Below, piece after piece: positions 18,523-30,150 of a stretch of 64,000 nucleotides of DNA (positions are counted from its first letter, which is position 1; every line of letters begins with the position of its first letter). Under the pieces are notes generated by a model. The model ran no database searches and had not been told where the DNA came from. It was given only the letters and a program-made list of their open reading frames with translations. Both the position numbers and the translations under genes were made by a program. Source of the stretch: Nostoc sp. UCD121 (GTDB lineage: Bacteria > Cyanobacteriota > Cyanobacteriia > Cyanobacteriales > Nostocaceae); contig NZ_JACKZS010000009.1 in NCBI RefSeq assembly GCF_014222285.1, forward strand, positions 19,893-83,892, read 5' to 3'.

Positions 18523-19554
18523 CTAACTCGTCTCCTGAATTTGCACACGAACAGTGTGTTCAGTTGCACCACTAAGTTGCAATTCCATGATTTCACCACC
18601 CAGAGGTTCTAAGCAAGTGAGGAGCGATCGCAAGTTGGGTGTACTTGCACCAGTATCTACATATAATCTATCTGCCAAATTGCCAATTCGTTTCCACGTC
18701 ATGTAGAGTTTAGCGATCGTTTGTTCAATCTGGGATGCTTGATTGACCAAATCCGCAGCAATGCTCAAACAGCCGACTCTTTGCGCTTCTTCTAAGGCTG
18801 TTTCAATATCAACATTTTCCTGCGTCAGCGCTTGAACTTGAGCCGCCCCTTTGAGATATTTGGCCAAGTTACGCGCTTCGCTTGTTACCTGTTTCAGGGT
18901 ATCCACATCAGGATTGGCAGCAATTTCTTTCTGGATAAACTTTTGGTGCGATTCTGGCAGTTTTTCCATTTCCTTCACCAATGGGGCGATGTAGCGCGGC
19001 GGAAGGGTGTTATCTGCGGCTTTTTCTCTGACAGATTCAGGTAATAAATCTGAGGACATGGCTGTCCATTCATCGCTGAGTTGGCGCACTTCGCGCCTGG
19101 TAATGCGATCGCCTTTTTGGGCGGCTTCACTCACCATCTGTTGCACTTCTGGCGATGCTTTGGAGGTTTCAACAAATGCTCGTTTACTGAAATTATTCAC
19201 AGAACTGGGGTCGAGTTTCCCGTCTTCAATCAGAGTATCGGCACTATTGGCCAGTTGAATCCAGGCGTAAGCTTGACTTTTGCTGATTTCCCGCTCTTTT
19301 AGCCATCGCAGAAAGCCAGTACCGCGCCCATCACCACCCACTTTTTCTCTGTCGCGGATCGCCCGTAAAATTCGCCCCCGCCAGATTTCAGTCTGCAAAT
19401 CAAAGCGATCGCATACCTGCCAAGCTATTTCTAGCTGCTGTTGAAAATCAGACTCTAGAATCTGTTCATCTTCTGGATCGGGCAGTTCAAAGCTGATATC
19501 TGCTGGCTGTAGTAAAGCAGCAGCAAGGTCGTTGATGGAGTCGGTGTCTTGCAC
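18523..19554 (-). CDS. Conserved hypothetical protein, helical, with putative HTH-like segment
   Basis: Not recognised as a named family. The 343 residues are soluble and mostly helical, with an acidic N-terminus (residues 1-35). Next comes a region (about 45-110) containing FLRWLKEREISKSQAYAWI, which resembles helix-turn-helix segments of plasmid or phage regulators. Charged helices follow from 110 to 290. The start is GTG at 19554 with no clear ribosome-binding site, so the N-terminus is uncertain. It is convergent with exoprotein B and divergent from moaA. A DNA-binding role is only a guess. Confidence 0.7.
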   Translation of the reverse strand: MQDTDSINDLAAALLQPADISFELPDPEDEQILESDFQQQLEIAWQVCDRFDLQTEIWRGRILRAIRDREKVGGDGRGTGFLRWLKEREISKSQAYAWIQLANSADTLIEDGKLDPSSVNNFSKRAFVETSKASPEVQQMVSEAAQKGDRITRREVRQLSDEWTAMSSDLLPESVREKAADNTLPPRYIAPLVKEMEKLPESHQKFIQKEIAANPDVDTLKQVTSEARNLAKYLKGAAQVQALTQENVDIETALEEAQRVGCLSIAADLVNQASQIEQTIAKLYMTWKRIGNLADRLYVDTGASTPNLRSLLTCLEPLGGEIMELQLSGATEHTVRVQIQETS

Positions 19555-19715
19555 GATTGATGATAACTAGTGGATGCGATCGGCTTATTATGCCATAATC
19601 TGCGGACTCTCACTTAAGGGGGAGTACGGTATTTTGAATTACAACAAATATAGTAGGAAGGGGTAAACCACCTCAGTGAGGTCTTTAATTGATCAGAGAG
19701 AATAAAAATAAAACG

Positions 19716-20702
19716 ATGAACCAGGTAGACTACCTCCGCATTAGTTTAATCGATCGCTGTAATTTTCGTTGTCAATACTGTATGCCAGAGGGAGTAGAAC
19801 TGGACTATATTCTCAAGCAACAGCTGTTAACTGATGAGGAGTTGCTCACCTTAATTAAGGAAGTATTTATTCCAGTAGGCTTTAATCGGTTTCGTTTGAC
19901 AGGGGGTGAACCCTTATTGCGTCCGCGTGTGGTGGATTTGGTCAGTGCGATCGCAACTTTACCCCAAACTCAAGACCTTTCAATGACCACCAACGGGTTT
20001 TTGCTGGCTCCGATGGCACAAAACCTCTACAATGCTGGTCTGCGACGAATTAATATCAGTCTAGACTCTCTCGATCCTGACACTTTTAATCAAATTATCG
20101 GTAATCAGGGGCGTTCTCGTTGGCAACAAGTTTGGCATGGCATTCAAGCTGCCCACCACGTCGGATTCGACCCACTGAAGCTGAATGTGGTGGTAATTCC
20201 TGGCGTTAATGACCACGAAATTCTAGATTTAGCCGCCCTGACAATTGATAAACAGTGGCACGTTCGATTTATTGAATTTATGCCTATTGGGAATGTGGAT
20301 TTGTTTGGCGATCGCGGTTGGGTATCATCAGCCGATTTACGGCAACAAATCCGCGATCGCTGGGGCTTGACAGAATCTCAAGTTCGTGGGGCTGGCCCTG
20401 CTGATGTCTTTCAAATTCCTGGTGCGAAGGGGACACTAGGATTTATTAGTCAAATGTCAGAATGTTTTTGCGATCGCTGTAACCGGATGCGCCTGAGTGC
20501 TGATGGCTGGCTGCGTCCCTGTTTATTGAATGAAACTGGTCAAATAGATTTAAAAACTGCTCTGCGTTCTGGCACTAGTACCACTCAATTACAAGAACAG
20601 GTGAGGCATTTACTTGGAATCAAGCCAGAAGTTAACTTTAAAGGGCGCGATTCTGGGATTGTCGGTACATATACTCGCACTATGTCACAAATTGGTGGCT
20701 AG
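19716..20702 (+). CDS. moaA: GTP 3',8-cyclase (molybdenum cofactor biosynthesis)
   Basis: Radical-SAM enzyme that, with MoaC, turns GTP into cyclic pyranopterin monophosphate. The start chosen is ATG at 19716 ([11 protein letters not shown], 328 residues); a TTG at 19689 would add nine odd residues. The N-terminal cluster motif CNFRCQYC is near residue 16 and the GGEPLLR motif near 72. The C-terminal cluster Cys are in [21 protein letters not shown] near 255-275. Length is typical. It is isolated from other moa genes; moeB lies 43 kb away. Confidence 0.96.
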   Translation: MNQVDYLRISLIDRCNFRCQYCMPEGVELDYILKQQLLTDEELLTLIKEVFIPVGFNRFRLTGGEPLLRPRVVDLVSAIATLPQTQDLSMTTNGFLLAPMAQNLYNAGLRRINISLDSLDPDTFNQIIGNQGRSRWQQVWHGIQAAHHVGFDPLKLNVVVIPGVNDHEILDLAALTIDKQWHVRFIEFMPIGNVDLFGDRGWVSSADLRQQIRDRWGLTESQVRGAGPADVFQIPGAKGTLGFISQMSECFCDRCNRMRLSADGWLRPCLLNETGQIDLKTALRSGTSTTQLQEQVRHLLGIKPEVNFKGRDSGIVGTYTRTMSQIGG

Positions 20703-20761
20703 TCATTGGTCCTTTGTCCTTTGCAAATAACTAGGGACAAATGACTAAGAAAAAATGACTA

Positions 20762-21370
20762 TTACGCTTGTCGTGAGTAGTATTCCACCACAAGTAGTTC
20801 ATTAACTTGTAGTGCCACCCATTCGCGCTCAATAACACTGTTGACTTTACCAACCAACTTATTTTTGTCAAACTCCAAATGACTGGGGAGGTTTGCCAAA
20901 CCGGGATATTGCAAGTTAGCTTCCACCAACTTCCGTGATTGTGCCCGATCCCTGACTGCAATTACTTCTCCAGGACGGCATTGGTAGCTGGCAATATTCA
21001 CCACACGACCATTAACAGTTACGTGACCATGATTCACCAATTGACGAGCGGCTGGGATAGTCGGGGCTATACCCAAGCGGAAAACGGTATTATCCAAGCG
21101 CATTTCTAACAATTGCAGCAGCACTTGTCCGGTAGAACCAGTAACACGTCTGGCTTTCCGCACATAGCGGAGCAATTGTTTTTCAGTCAAACCGTAGTTG
21201 AAACGGAGCTTTTGCTTTTCTTCTAGACGGATGGCATACTCAGAGCGTTTCTTACGGTTCTGACCATGCATACCAGGTGGGTAAGCGCGTCTGGCGCTTT
21301 TACGAGTCAATCCTGGTAGGTCGCCTAAGCGACGGACAATTCTGAGGCGTGGCCCTCTATATCGGGACAT
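20762..21370 (-). CDS. rpsD: 30S ribosomal protein S4
   Basis: Primary 16S rRNA-binding protein that nucleates 30S assembly. It is 202 residues and starts [16 protein letters not shown]. The S4 RNA-binding fold has [11 protein letters not shown] near residue 92 and [19 protein letters not shown] near 107. Length and sequence are canonical for cyanobacteria. It is a stand-alone gene, as in other cyanobacteria, with a 450-bp upstream gap. Confidence 0.98.
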   Translation of the reverse strand: MSRYRGPRLRIVRRLGDLPGLTRKSARRAYPPGMHGQNRKKRSEYAIRLEEKQKLRFNYGLTEKQLLRYVRKARRVTGSTGQVLLQLLEMRLDNTVFRLGIAPTIPAARQLVNHGHVTVNGRVVNIASYQCRPGEVIAVRDRAQSRKLVEANLQYPGLANLPSHLEFDKNKLVGKVNSVIEREWVALQVNELLVVEYYSRQA

Positions 21371-21420
21371 GAGTTTCCTTAATCTAATCCTGTTTAAACT
21401 TTACCCAAACATTCTATGTT

Positions 21421-21660
21421 GACATACCACTGATTAAAAATCAGGGGATTCTTGGTTTTTGAAGCTGCTTGCCTTGGTATGACGTATCCTACCAGAGTAG
21501 AGGCTTCAACTTTTGTGCCAGTTGCTTTAAGTCGGTACCGACGTACTAGCTTCCAAGCTTGAATTCCGACCTGTCACGCCGTACTTCTGCCAATAAGTTT
21601 TTTGTTTTTATTTAGTTTCGTAGGCTACTCAATCATCAGATTGGTGTACGCAGTATTCTT
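21421..21660. other. Intergenic region with possible insertion-sequence remnant
   Basis: The 450-bp space between rpsD and the Cys-repeat gene has no plausible ORF. CTGATTAAAAATCAG followed by GGGGATTCTTGG (about 21431-21456) looks like the hairpin ends seen at IS200/IS605-type elements. The GAGGCTTCAAC...CGACCTGTCACGCCGTAC stretch after it is more GC-rich than its surroundings. This is a weak resemblance only. Confidence 0.25.
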
Positions 21661-21828
21661 ACTCTGAAATACTTTTTACGTTGCCTACTTATCTTTCAAA
21701 CAGTTATATTAACACAATTTCCGACATAATTAATTATGTCTAAACTTTGCTCACGCTGAAATTATTGAATTACAGAGGATTTTTAAAATATTTGAGTTAG
21801 CATAACTTTGGGTGTTTGGAGAATGGCA

Positions 21829-22476
21829 ATGTCAATGAGCAACAAAGCGGTTAATAGAGGTAAGAACAAACAAGCCAGTTCCACCTCCAGAAGTTTAATA
21901 GTACCAGTTTTGGCTATAGCTGGATGGTTGACAACGATCTTACCCAACCCAGCGATCGCTGCTTCCTACAGCAATGATTATAGTAACTGTGCAGGTCGTC
22001 TTTTAAAAGTGGGCGTAACGGCAGAAGCGGCATCACAAGCTTGTGCAGCTGCACTGCGTCCAACGGATTTGGCTGCTTGCGTGGTTAAAATTGATAAGGA
22101 AACCCAAATTGCTGCGACAGATGCACTTTCTTCTTGTGGGAAGGCCCGGCGACCTGAAGAGTTAGCTACCTGTGTAGTCGGTGTCAGTTTAAGTACGAAA
22201 GAAGAAGCTAATCCGGCAGTTTTAAATTACTGTGGACGTAGTTTGTTACCCGTGCGCTTTGGGCAGTGTGTGGTTGGCTTGCGTAGTCAAATCGATGTTC
22301 CTCCTGCTCAAGTCTTAGATACTTGTATTAGTGCTGATGATAGTGTTATCGGTGCTTCATCTTCAACACCACCAACCATCATTCCCGCAGGATCAAGTAT
22401 CGAGACTGTTCCGTTTCCAACGCAACAGACTGTTCCAGCACAACCGACTGTTCCAACGCAACCCGGCACTAATTAA
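21829..22476 (+). CDS. Secreted protein with four Cys-pair repeats
   Basis: Unrecognised family. From the ATG at 21829 (GGAG seven bases upstream) the protein has 215 residues. A basic N-terminus and hydrophobic segment end in a signal-peptidase site at PAIAAS (about residue 46). Four spaced repeats follow, each with one Cys at the start and one before VV (NCAGRLLK, ACAAALRPTDLAACVV, SCGKARRPEELATCVV, YCGRSLLPVRFGQCVV). The tail is Pro/Thr/Gln-rich (PTQQTVPAQPTVPTQPGTN). The regular Cys pairs suggest disulfides outside the plasma membrane. A strong terminator follows. Confidence 0.8.
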   Translation: MSMSNKAVNRGKNKQASSTSRSLIVPVLAIAGWLTTILPNPAIAASYSNDYSNCAGRLLKVGVTAEAASQACAAALRPTDLAACVVKIDKETQIAATDALSSCGKARRPEELATCVVGVSLSTKEEANPAVLNYCGRSLLPVRFGQCVVGLRSQIDVPPAQVLDTCISADDSVIGASSSTPPTIIPAGSSIETVPFPTQQTVPAQPTVPTQPGTN

Positions 22477-22517
22477 ATACAGTGCTTTGTAATTGCTGAG
22501 AATATAGGTTAATTAGT

Positions 22518-22543
22518 AAGGTGGGCGTTCTAATGCCCACCTT
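22518..22543 (+). terminator. Terminator of the Cys-repeat protein gene
   Basis: AAGGTGGGC and GCCCACCTT form a 9-bp GC-rich stem, followed by ATTAGTCTGTC. It lies 42 bp past the stop codon. Confidence 0.6.
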
Positions 22544-22743
22544 ATTAGTCTGTCAAGTTTAAATTTATAGGTAAGCAAGCTTGTAGAGGACTTACACACA
22601 AAATAGTCCAAACCTATATTTTTTGGTAGAGGCAATTCATGTAGACGCAAAGCTTAGTCTACGAGTTATCCAACAAAATACCCGCAGAGTATTGCCCCTA
22701 CTTTGTGTAGTTTTGAGTAAGTCCTATTGGAGTCAAAACTAGC

Positions 22744-22771
22744 TTGACTGAAGCAACAATATTTATATAAT
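22744..22771 (+). promoter_or_regulatory. Consensus-like sigma-70 promoter of a candidate small RNA
   Basis: TTGACT (22744-22749), 16-bp spacer, TATAAT (22766-22771). Expected start point near 22778. No ORF follows, only about 80 bp ending in a terminator hairpin. Confidence 0.55.
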
Positions 22772-22777
22772 AGAATC

Positions 22778-22860
22778 CGTCATAATTGCTTTACGCTTGC
22801 AAATTATGCAAACTAAATACTTACAATACAAAAGTCACAAGCAGTTTTGTGACTTTTATA
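22778..22860 (+). ncRNA. Candidate small RNA convergent with hetR
   Basis: An approximately 80-base transcript is predicted between a near-consensus promoter and the hairpin AAAAGTCACAA...TTGTGACTTTT (22830-22857). There is no start codon with a ribosome site. It points towards the 3' end of hetR, whose own terminator is at 22932-22955. No known RNA family was recognised. Confidence 0.45.
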
Positions 22861-22931
22861 CTATTAGTACAGTATGACAATGTAAATAGACCAATCATCC
22901 CCCTACTTTTAAGTAAGGGACAAAAGCGGTG

Positions 22932-22955
22932 AAAAGCTTATAATGTAAGCTTTTT
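22932..22955 (-). terminator. Terminator downstream of hetR
   Basis: AAAAGCTTA-TAATG-TAAGCTTTTT stem, about 20 bp after the hetR stop. On the minus strand it reads AAAAAGCTTACATTATAAGC followed by TTTTC. It could act from both sides. Confidence 0.55.
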
Positions 22956-22973
22956 GAGTTTTGCGTAGTGCAA

Positions 22974-25080
<2,107 letters not shown>

Positions 25081-25335
25081 CTACGGTGGGCTACCCCTAC
25101 GCAGACTAAGTTGACGAGGACACAAAGGCATTAATAAAGATACCATCTCGTCAACCTCATAAAATATACAAACTAGGCATTTGGAATTTCGCGTTACTCG
25201 CAGGGCTTTTCGTAGGATCAAGGAAGTAGCTGTTTTATGGGCGCGATCGCTCCATATATTCATGTACCTTAAAAAACGGGTTACTCTCAACCCTTCTACT
25301 ACTTTTTCATCTTCTAGTTCCAAAATATGCTGCAA
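25081..25335 (-). CDS. Candidate small protein upstream of hetR (TTG start)
   Basis: Not recognised. The 84-residue frame starts at TTG 25335 with AAGGAG nine bases upstream. It has a balanced, charged composition (QHILELEDEKVVEGLRVTRF, WSDRAHKTATSLIL, FYEVDEMVSLL) typical of a real soluble protein. Its DNA is more GC-rich than the flanks. The last ~10 codons run into a dispersed repeat (TACGGTGGGCTACCCCTACGC, 25082-25102), so the C-terminus may be altered by insertion. It is transcribed towards hetR but 1.2 kb away from it. Confidence 0.5.
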   Translation of the reverse strand: MQHILELEDEKVVEGLRVTRFLRYMNIWSDRAHKTATSLILRKALRVTRNSKCLVCIFYEVDEMVSLLMPLCPRQLSLRRGSPP

Positions 25336-25518
25336 TGGTCTTCACTCCTTGCAAATTTCCTGTTTGAGCAAGTACTTGCACTCAATTGCTTGAGTCAGTA
25401 CTACTCGTACTGCTTATATATACGTGTTTTCCCTATCTGTATCAGGCTAAATTGCTAAAAATATATTACAAGTCAAGTTATTTTGATTACTCTTCGCTCA
25501 AAATTAACCGTGAAAACT

Positions 25519-25553
25519 AAGATCCCCGACTTCTAAAAGAAGTCGGGGATCTT
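25519..25553 (-). terminator. Strong 16-bp hairpin downstream of the EamA-fusion gene
   Basis: AAGATCCCCGACTTCT and AGAAGTCGGGGATCTT pair perfectly around AAA. The same family, degenerate, occurs at 34650-34682. This is both a dispersed palindrome and the likely 3' end of the gene at 25638-27977. Confidence 0.6.
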
Positions 25554-25637
25554 GGGCAGATTAGCGTCAGGATTGATGGTGAAAGTGATAGAAGGTAAAC
25601 TAGCACCCATTACACCCAAACTGATTAAACTCGCCAT

Positions 25638-27977
25638 TTAATTCGTGTTACTGGAGGGTTTAGCCTGATTTCGCATCGTTTCTAGGCTGAAAGCAGCCGC
25701 GCCAAAGGTTACTAACAACACTCCCAGAATTTGCACAATCTCTAAATTTTCTTGAATGATTAACCCAGCAAAAATCACCGTTAAAACTGGGATGCTACCA
25801 CCGATAATTGCCGATCGCGAAGCGCCTAGTTTACTGATACCAACATTGTTCAGCAAATAACCAGCAAGAGTCAGCACACCCAAGATAAATGCGCTTAAAA
25901 CCAGTTCTAGCATCTTAGAGGGGTCAAAAACTATCAAGTTCCAATTGCTTGGCAAAGGTAGCATCAAACAGATAAAACTCAACAGCAACATGGTAGCGAA
26001 GTTAATTAAGGTAAAAGTCACGGGATGCAGCTTGCTAGCACATACCCGTGTGAGAATTATGTAAGCAGCAAAAGCTACGCCCGAAAGAAGGGCGGTGCTG
26101 CCTCCTAGTGAAGGATTACCGATACTGGTGTTGGGAGAACCTCCTAAAACTAACAATTCACCGCAGCAAATGGCAGCGATCGCACCGAAGCGGAATGTGG
26201 TGGGGCGATCGCGGAACAGAAACCACGACAATAAGCCACTAACCATCGGGTAGATAAAGAACAGTGCGATCGCCATTCCAGTTGTGACTTGAGCGATCGC
26301 AATGTAGATTAGCACCTGAGACAAGAACAAAAAGCACCCACTCACAACCGACAACAGCAAAATCCGCTTGGTAGCTGTATTAGCAGCTGTGGGATTTCCT
26401 CGCACTGAAGCGGCCAAGTTTTCTAAATCTTGCCATAGTGTTGGATGCAACATGGGAGATAGCAATACCATCAGTGGTACTACCACCATAAACCGGAGCG
26501 TCAAAATCAACAGAGTATTACCCAAAGTCGGCGGTAGCAAGCGTTCTACATCTACTACTCCAAAAATTTGGGAACCTTCATGGAAAATCACCTTGATGGC
26601 TATGTTGTAAAGCGACGATATCACTGCTGATAAGACAATCAACAAGAAACCGACTTGCAACTGCGAAGAGCCGGAGGATTCACGCGATCGCGATTCTGAG
26701 GGTTTTGCTGGCGGCTGCGGCTCTAGCGCAGTCGAAGGTGGTGATTTTGGTTTGCTCTGCGACACTCTGCGGATCACAGAATTTGGTTCAGTAGCGTTTC
26801 TTCTTCGTAAAGGTTGAGGTTGTATTGCTTCCGGCTTTGGCACAGATACAATAGGAGGCTCTAATGTTATTTCGCTTTCTGACAAATCTTTATTGAAGAC
26901 AGAAATGGGTTCAGCAGCGTTTTCCTGCGATGGCGGAACTACAGGAGCAGTAGGCTCTGGTGTCGTTTCTCTTTCCGACAAGTCTTTGATAGGAACAGAA
27001 ATCGGGTTCGAGGTGTTTTCTCTAACAACAGGAGACTCTGATGTCGTTTCTCTTTCCGACAAGTCATTGCTAGGGACAGAAATCGGGTTCGCAGCGCTTT
27101 CTCTAACAATGGGAGGCTCTGATGTTATTTCTCTTTCCAACAAGTCTTTGATGGAGACAGAAATTGTATTCGCGGTGTTTTCTCTAACACCGGGAGGCTC
27201 TAATGTGGTTTCTCTTTCTTCTAAAAATTGATCCGGGATCGCAGAAATTGGCTCAGAGGAATTTTTTACTACTTCGCTAAAGGTTGGCGGGGATGTCTCA
27301 GAAGGATTGTTTTTTTCTGGCTCAGTAAACTGCAAAACAGTAGGCGTACCTGCTGCTGGTTTGCGTGAAGTTTCTTCTATAGTTTTTTCTAGTTCTCCAT
27401 GCAGGCGGTTAACAAACTCCGTCAAAATCGTTTCCCCTTGCTGTTGCTGGCTATACATCCGCGACAACTGTTGGGAAAGATTACTTTGATAGTTTTTTAG
27501 CTCCTGTTGCAGCGAGTTAAAAGTAACAGTAACGGTGTCATCCAGGCTGTCAAACATGTGTTCGACTTTTTCGTTGATTTCACCTACTACATTGCTGCTC
27601 ACTTCAGCGGACTTCAGCGCAGCTTGTTCGTAAGACTTACCCTCTATGCTTTGGTTAGCTAAATTTGCCAGAGAGGATTGCAGTTGTGAAGATATATGTT
27701 TTGCCAGAACTTCTGCCAGTTGACGAATTAAGACTTGCTGTTCGGTGATTTGGCGCACTTGTTGTAAATGCTCTTTTTCCTCTACCAAGCCTTGAATCTC
27801 ATCGGATAACCGATTTTTTTCTGACTGAAGTCGCTTTACATCTTCCTGCAACGCTCTGAGGACATTCTGCTGAAGATTTTCTAAGTCTTCAACTACAGCC
27901 CAAAGAGCATTTTCTGCTGCTCTAGATAGCTCGCCTCTGACTCTTGGATTTTCTGGTTGCTTCTCGAATCGCCCCAT
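25638..27977 (-). CDS. Coiled-coil / repeat linker / EamA (DMT) transporter fusion
   Basis: A 779-residue protein with three parts. Residues 1-205 are a long heptad-rich coiled coil (Leu/Gln/Glu-rich). Residues about 235-440 are a polar Pro/Ser/Thr/Glu linker containing about five copies of a ~27-residue unit of the form (E)N-x-x-x-P-I-S-V-x-x-K-D-L-S-E-R-E-T-T-x-E-P-P-x-V-R. Residues about 445-765 are ten hydrophobic helices forming two EamA halves of the drug/metabolite transporter superfamily. The N-terminal coiled coil on a DMT carrier is unusual. ATG at 27977. Substrate unknown. The repeat unit may expand or contract between strains. Confidence 0.85.
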   Translation of the reverse strand: MGRFEKQPENPRVRGELSRAAENALWAVVEDLENLQQNVLRALQEDVKRLQSEKNRLSDEIQGLVEEKEHLQQVRQITEQQVLIRQLAEVLAKHISSQLQSSLANLANQSIEGKSYEQAALKSAEVSSNVVGEINEKVEHMFDSLDDTVTVTFNSLQQELKNYQSNLSQQLSRMYSQQQQGETILTEFVNRLHGELEKTIEETSRKPAAGTPTVLQFTEPEKNNPSETSPPTFSEVVKNSSEPISAIPDQFLEERETTLEPPGVRENTANTISVSIKDLLEREITSEPPIVRESAANPISVPSNDLSERETTSESPVVRENTSNPISVPIKDLSERETTPEPTAPVVPPSQENAAEPISVFNKDLSESEITLEPPIVSVPKPEAIQPQPLRRRNATEPNSVIRRVSQSKPKSPPSTALEPQPPAKPSESRSRESSGSSQLQVGFLLIVLSAVISSLYNIAIKVIFHEGSQIFGVVDVERLLPPTLGNTLLILTLRFMVVVPLMVLLSPMLHPTLWQDLENLAASVRGNPTAANTATKRILLLSVVSGCFLFLSQVLIYIAIAQVTTGMAIALFFIYPMVSGLLSWFLFRDRPTTFRFGAIAAICCGELLVLGGSPNTSIGNPSLGGSTALLSGVAFAAYIILTRVCASKLHPVTFTLINFATMLLLSFICLMLPLPSNWNLIVFDPSKMLELVLSAFILGVLTLAGYLLNNVGISKLGASRSAIIGGSIPVLTVIFAGLIIQENLEIVQILGVLLVTFGAAAFSLETMRNQAKPSSNTN

Positions 27978-28671
27978 TAGCTTCTAACCTCTAACACCTT
28001 GACGATAAAGCTGCTTCCGGTACGCTTTATTGGCGCTCATCCTAATTTCCTGTATTTTGTCAGATAAATTAAAAATTTTAACAGCACTTCCGCATTTCAA
28101 CGTAATTCTGTCATACTGAACACAACTTGGCAAAGCACTAAATGTACTTTACTGCTTAATAATCGGTATTTTTTCAGCATTGATTAAGTATTTAGCCATT
28201 CGATTTTGGACTCTGGTTTTCCTCAGTCGAACGATTTTAGATTGTCGTATGGCTGTAACTAGCTTGAAATTACACCTTTTTTATTTTTGATCCGTTTCAT
28301 GTACATCAATATAATATTTGCCAATGAGATTTTTACTTTTAAATAAATCTCACTCCAAATAAATATTTATTGTTTTGCTACCAATAATAATTGTCAAAGA
28401 CTTGTAGATGCGTGTGCTTAGGCGGAAAGTTATCTGCCTTGCGAAACTAGTTGTAAATTTCTGTGGAATGTAACTTGTGTGACAGTTTATATCTCTAAAT
28501 GGAGATTAAAGTATCTTTCTGTGGAATTTCAAAGTTACGCTATCCCCTGCACAACATTCTAATGAATGAGCAGCAATTCTGCAAAAACACGCTTTTTTGC
28601 TGCTGTTACAGTCTAGGTTCTACTTTGAGTAGATTTAGTAGATGAAAAAGTTAGGGAAATATTAATAATTC
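27978..28671. other. 694-bp intergenic region, nothing recognisable
   Basis: AT-rich, no ORF with a ribosome site, no strong hairpin and no RNA gene recognised. It separates the EamA fusion from the 3' end of the PiT permease gene. Confidence 0.6.
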
Positions 28672-29931
28672 TTAGCGGAATAAAATTCGGGCGATGCTAA
28701 AAATGGCAGCGCTAAGTAAAGCACTCACAGGGATTGTAATTAGCCATGCAGCAGCAATACCTTTTAGTGTTTGGAACTTAATCGACTTAATATTTTGCAC
28801 TAGTCCAATACCAACGACACCGCCGACGAGAGCGTGGGAAGTGGAGACTGGTAAACCTAACCGAGAAGCGATGAGGATAGTGGTAGCAGTAGCAAGTTCG
28901 GCACAAAATCCACTACTAGGTTGCAAGGCAATAATGTTTTCGCCAATGGTGGCAATGACTTTTTTTCCCCAGACAGCTAAACCACCAACAATACCAGCAC
29001 CGCCAAGGATTAAAATCCAAAGGGGGATGCTAAGACCATCTGTAGGTACGCTACCAGTACGATTGATGTAAACGATCGCAGCTAAAGGAGCGATCGCATT
29101 TCCCACATCATTAGAACCGTGAGCAAAGGCTACAAAGCAAGCACTTAGTAGTTGGAATCGGGCAAATAATCTTTCTACAGGATTGGGGAGTATTTCTCCC
29201 TTGTCTCTCTTATCTCCCAATTGTCGCCAACTAATGATTGTGAGTCCAACAGCTGCGATTGCACCTGTTAAAAGTGGGATGTCATGAGAAGGGATTGTAA
29301 AACCAACTTGCTCAATTACAAAATTGGTTAGCGGTTCAGTCAGCGATGGTAATACAATCACACCGAAGACACCTAGCAGCGCAGTACTCAACCAGGGAAT
29401 CCATTCTTGTAACTGGACTACTTGATTGGGTTGATCTAAAATCCAGTGCTTGATTTGACTATAAAATAAAGCAGCGATCGCACCACTAATTAATGGCGTT
29501 AAAACCCAGCCAATGCTAATTAAGCCAATTGATGCCCAATCAATTGCACCTACTCCCAAAGCTACCCAACTAAATCCTGCGATCGCACCAACAACCGCAT
29601 GAGAAGATGAGACTGGTAAACCGCGTGATGTGGCAATTTGCAACCACACACCACAGGAAATTAGTACCGTTACCATCCCAGTAACTAATATTTGGGGTGT
29701 AGCCGCAAATAAGGCGGGATTAGCAATTTTCGTTGCGAGAGTTTCCGTTACCTCATGTCCAAACAACACAGCACCCATAAACTCTAATACCCCAGCGATA
29801 ATTATCGCTTGTTTGAGGGTGATAGCTTTGGAACCGACAGAGGTTCCCATCGCGTTAGCGACATCGTTTGCTCCGAGATTCCAGGCGACGTAGAAAGCTA
29901 GTAGAGCTACGAAAAGTAGTGTAATAAGCAT
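28672..29931 (-). CDS. Inorganic phosphate permease, PiT family
   Basis: Low-affinity metal-phosphate symporter of the plasma membrane. The 419 residues carry the two inverted PiT repeats. The first has GANDVANAMGTSVGSKA near residue 20 and the second AHGSNDVGNAIAPLAA near 268. Each is followed by the SSSHAVVGA/STSHALVGG motif (near 112 and 360). About ten hydrophobic helices are present. Length is normal. Upstream lies a 21-bp repeat array. No phoU-like partner is adjacent. Confidence 0.94.
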   Translation of the reverse strand: MLITLLFVALLAFYVAWNLGANDVANAMGTSVGSKAITLKQAIIIAGVLEFMGAVLFGHEVTETLATKIANPALFAATPQILVTGMVTVLISCGVWLQIATSRGLPVSSSHAVVGAIAGFSWVALGVGAIDWASIGLISIGWVLTPLISGAIAALFYSQIKHWILDQPNQVVQLQEWIPWLSTALLGVFGVIVLPSLTEPLTNFVIEQVGFTIPSHDIPLLTGAIAAVGLTIISWRQLGDKRDKGEILPNPVERLFARFQLLSACFVAFAHGSNDVGNAIAPLAAIVYINRTGSVPTDGLSIPLWILILGGAGIVGGLAVWGKKVIATIGENIIALQPSSGFCAELATATTILIASRLGLPVSTSHALVGGVVGIGLVQNIKSIKFQTLKGIAAAWLITIPVSALLSAAIFSIARILFR

Positions 29932-30150
29932 TTTGTTGGGGACAAGGGGAAAGTGAGAGAGATGAGGATGAAACTTGAGACTTTACAGCTATTTTCAGAT
30001 AAATAGTTAAATGGGTGGTTAGAAACCGCATCTACACAAGGCTTTACCCACCTCCGTGGGTTTCAAACACTCAATTTTTTTAGTCCGCACAGGTAGACTT
30101 TGTTTGTGTAGCCGCGAATTTCATTCGCTGAGGCTTAAGTTGACTTCACC

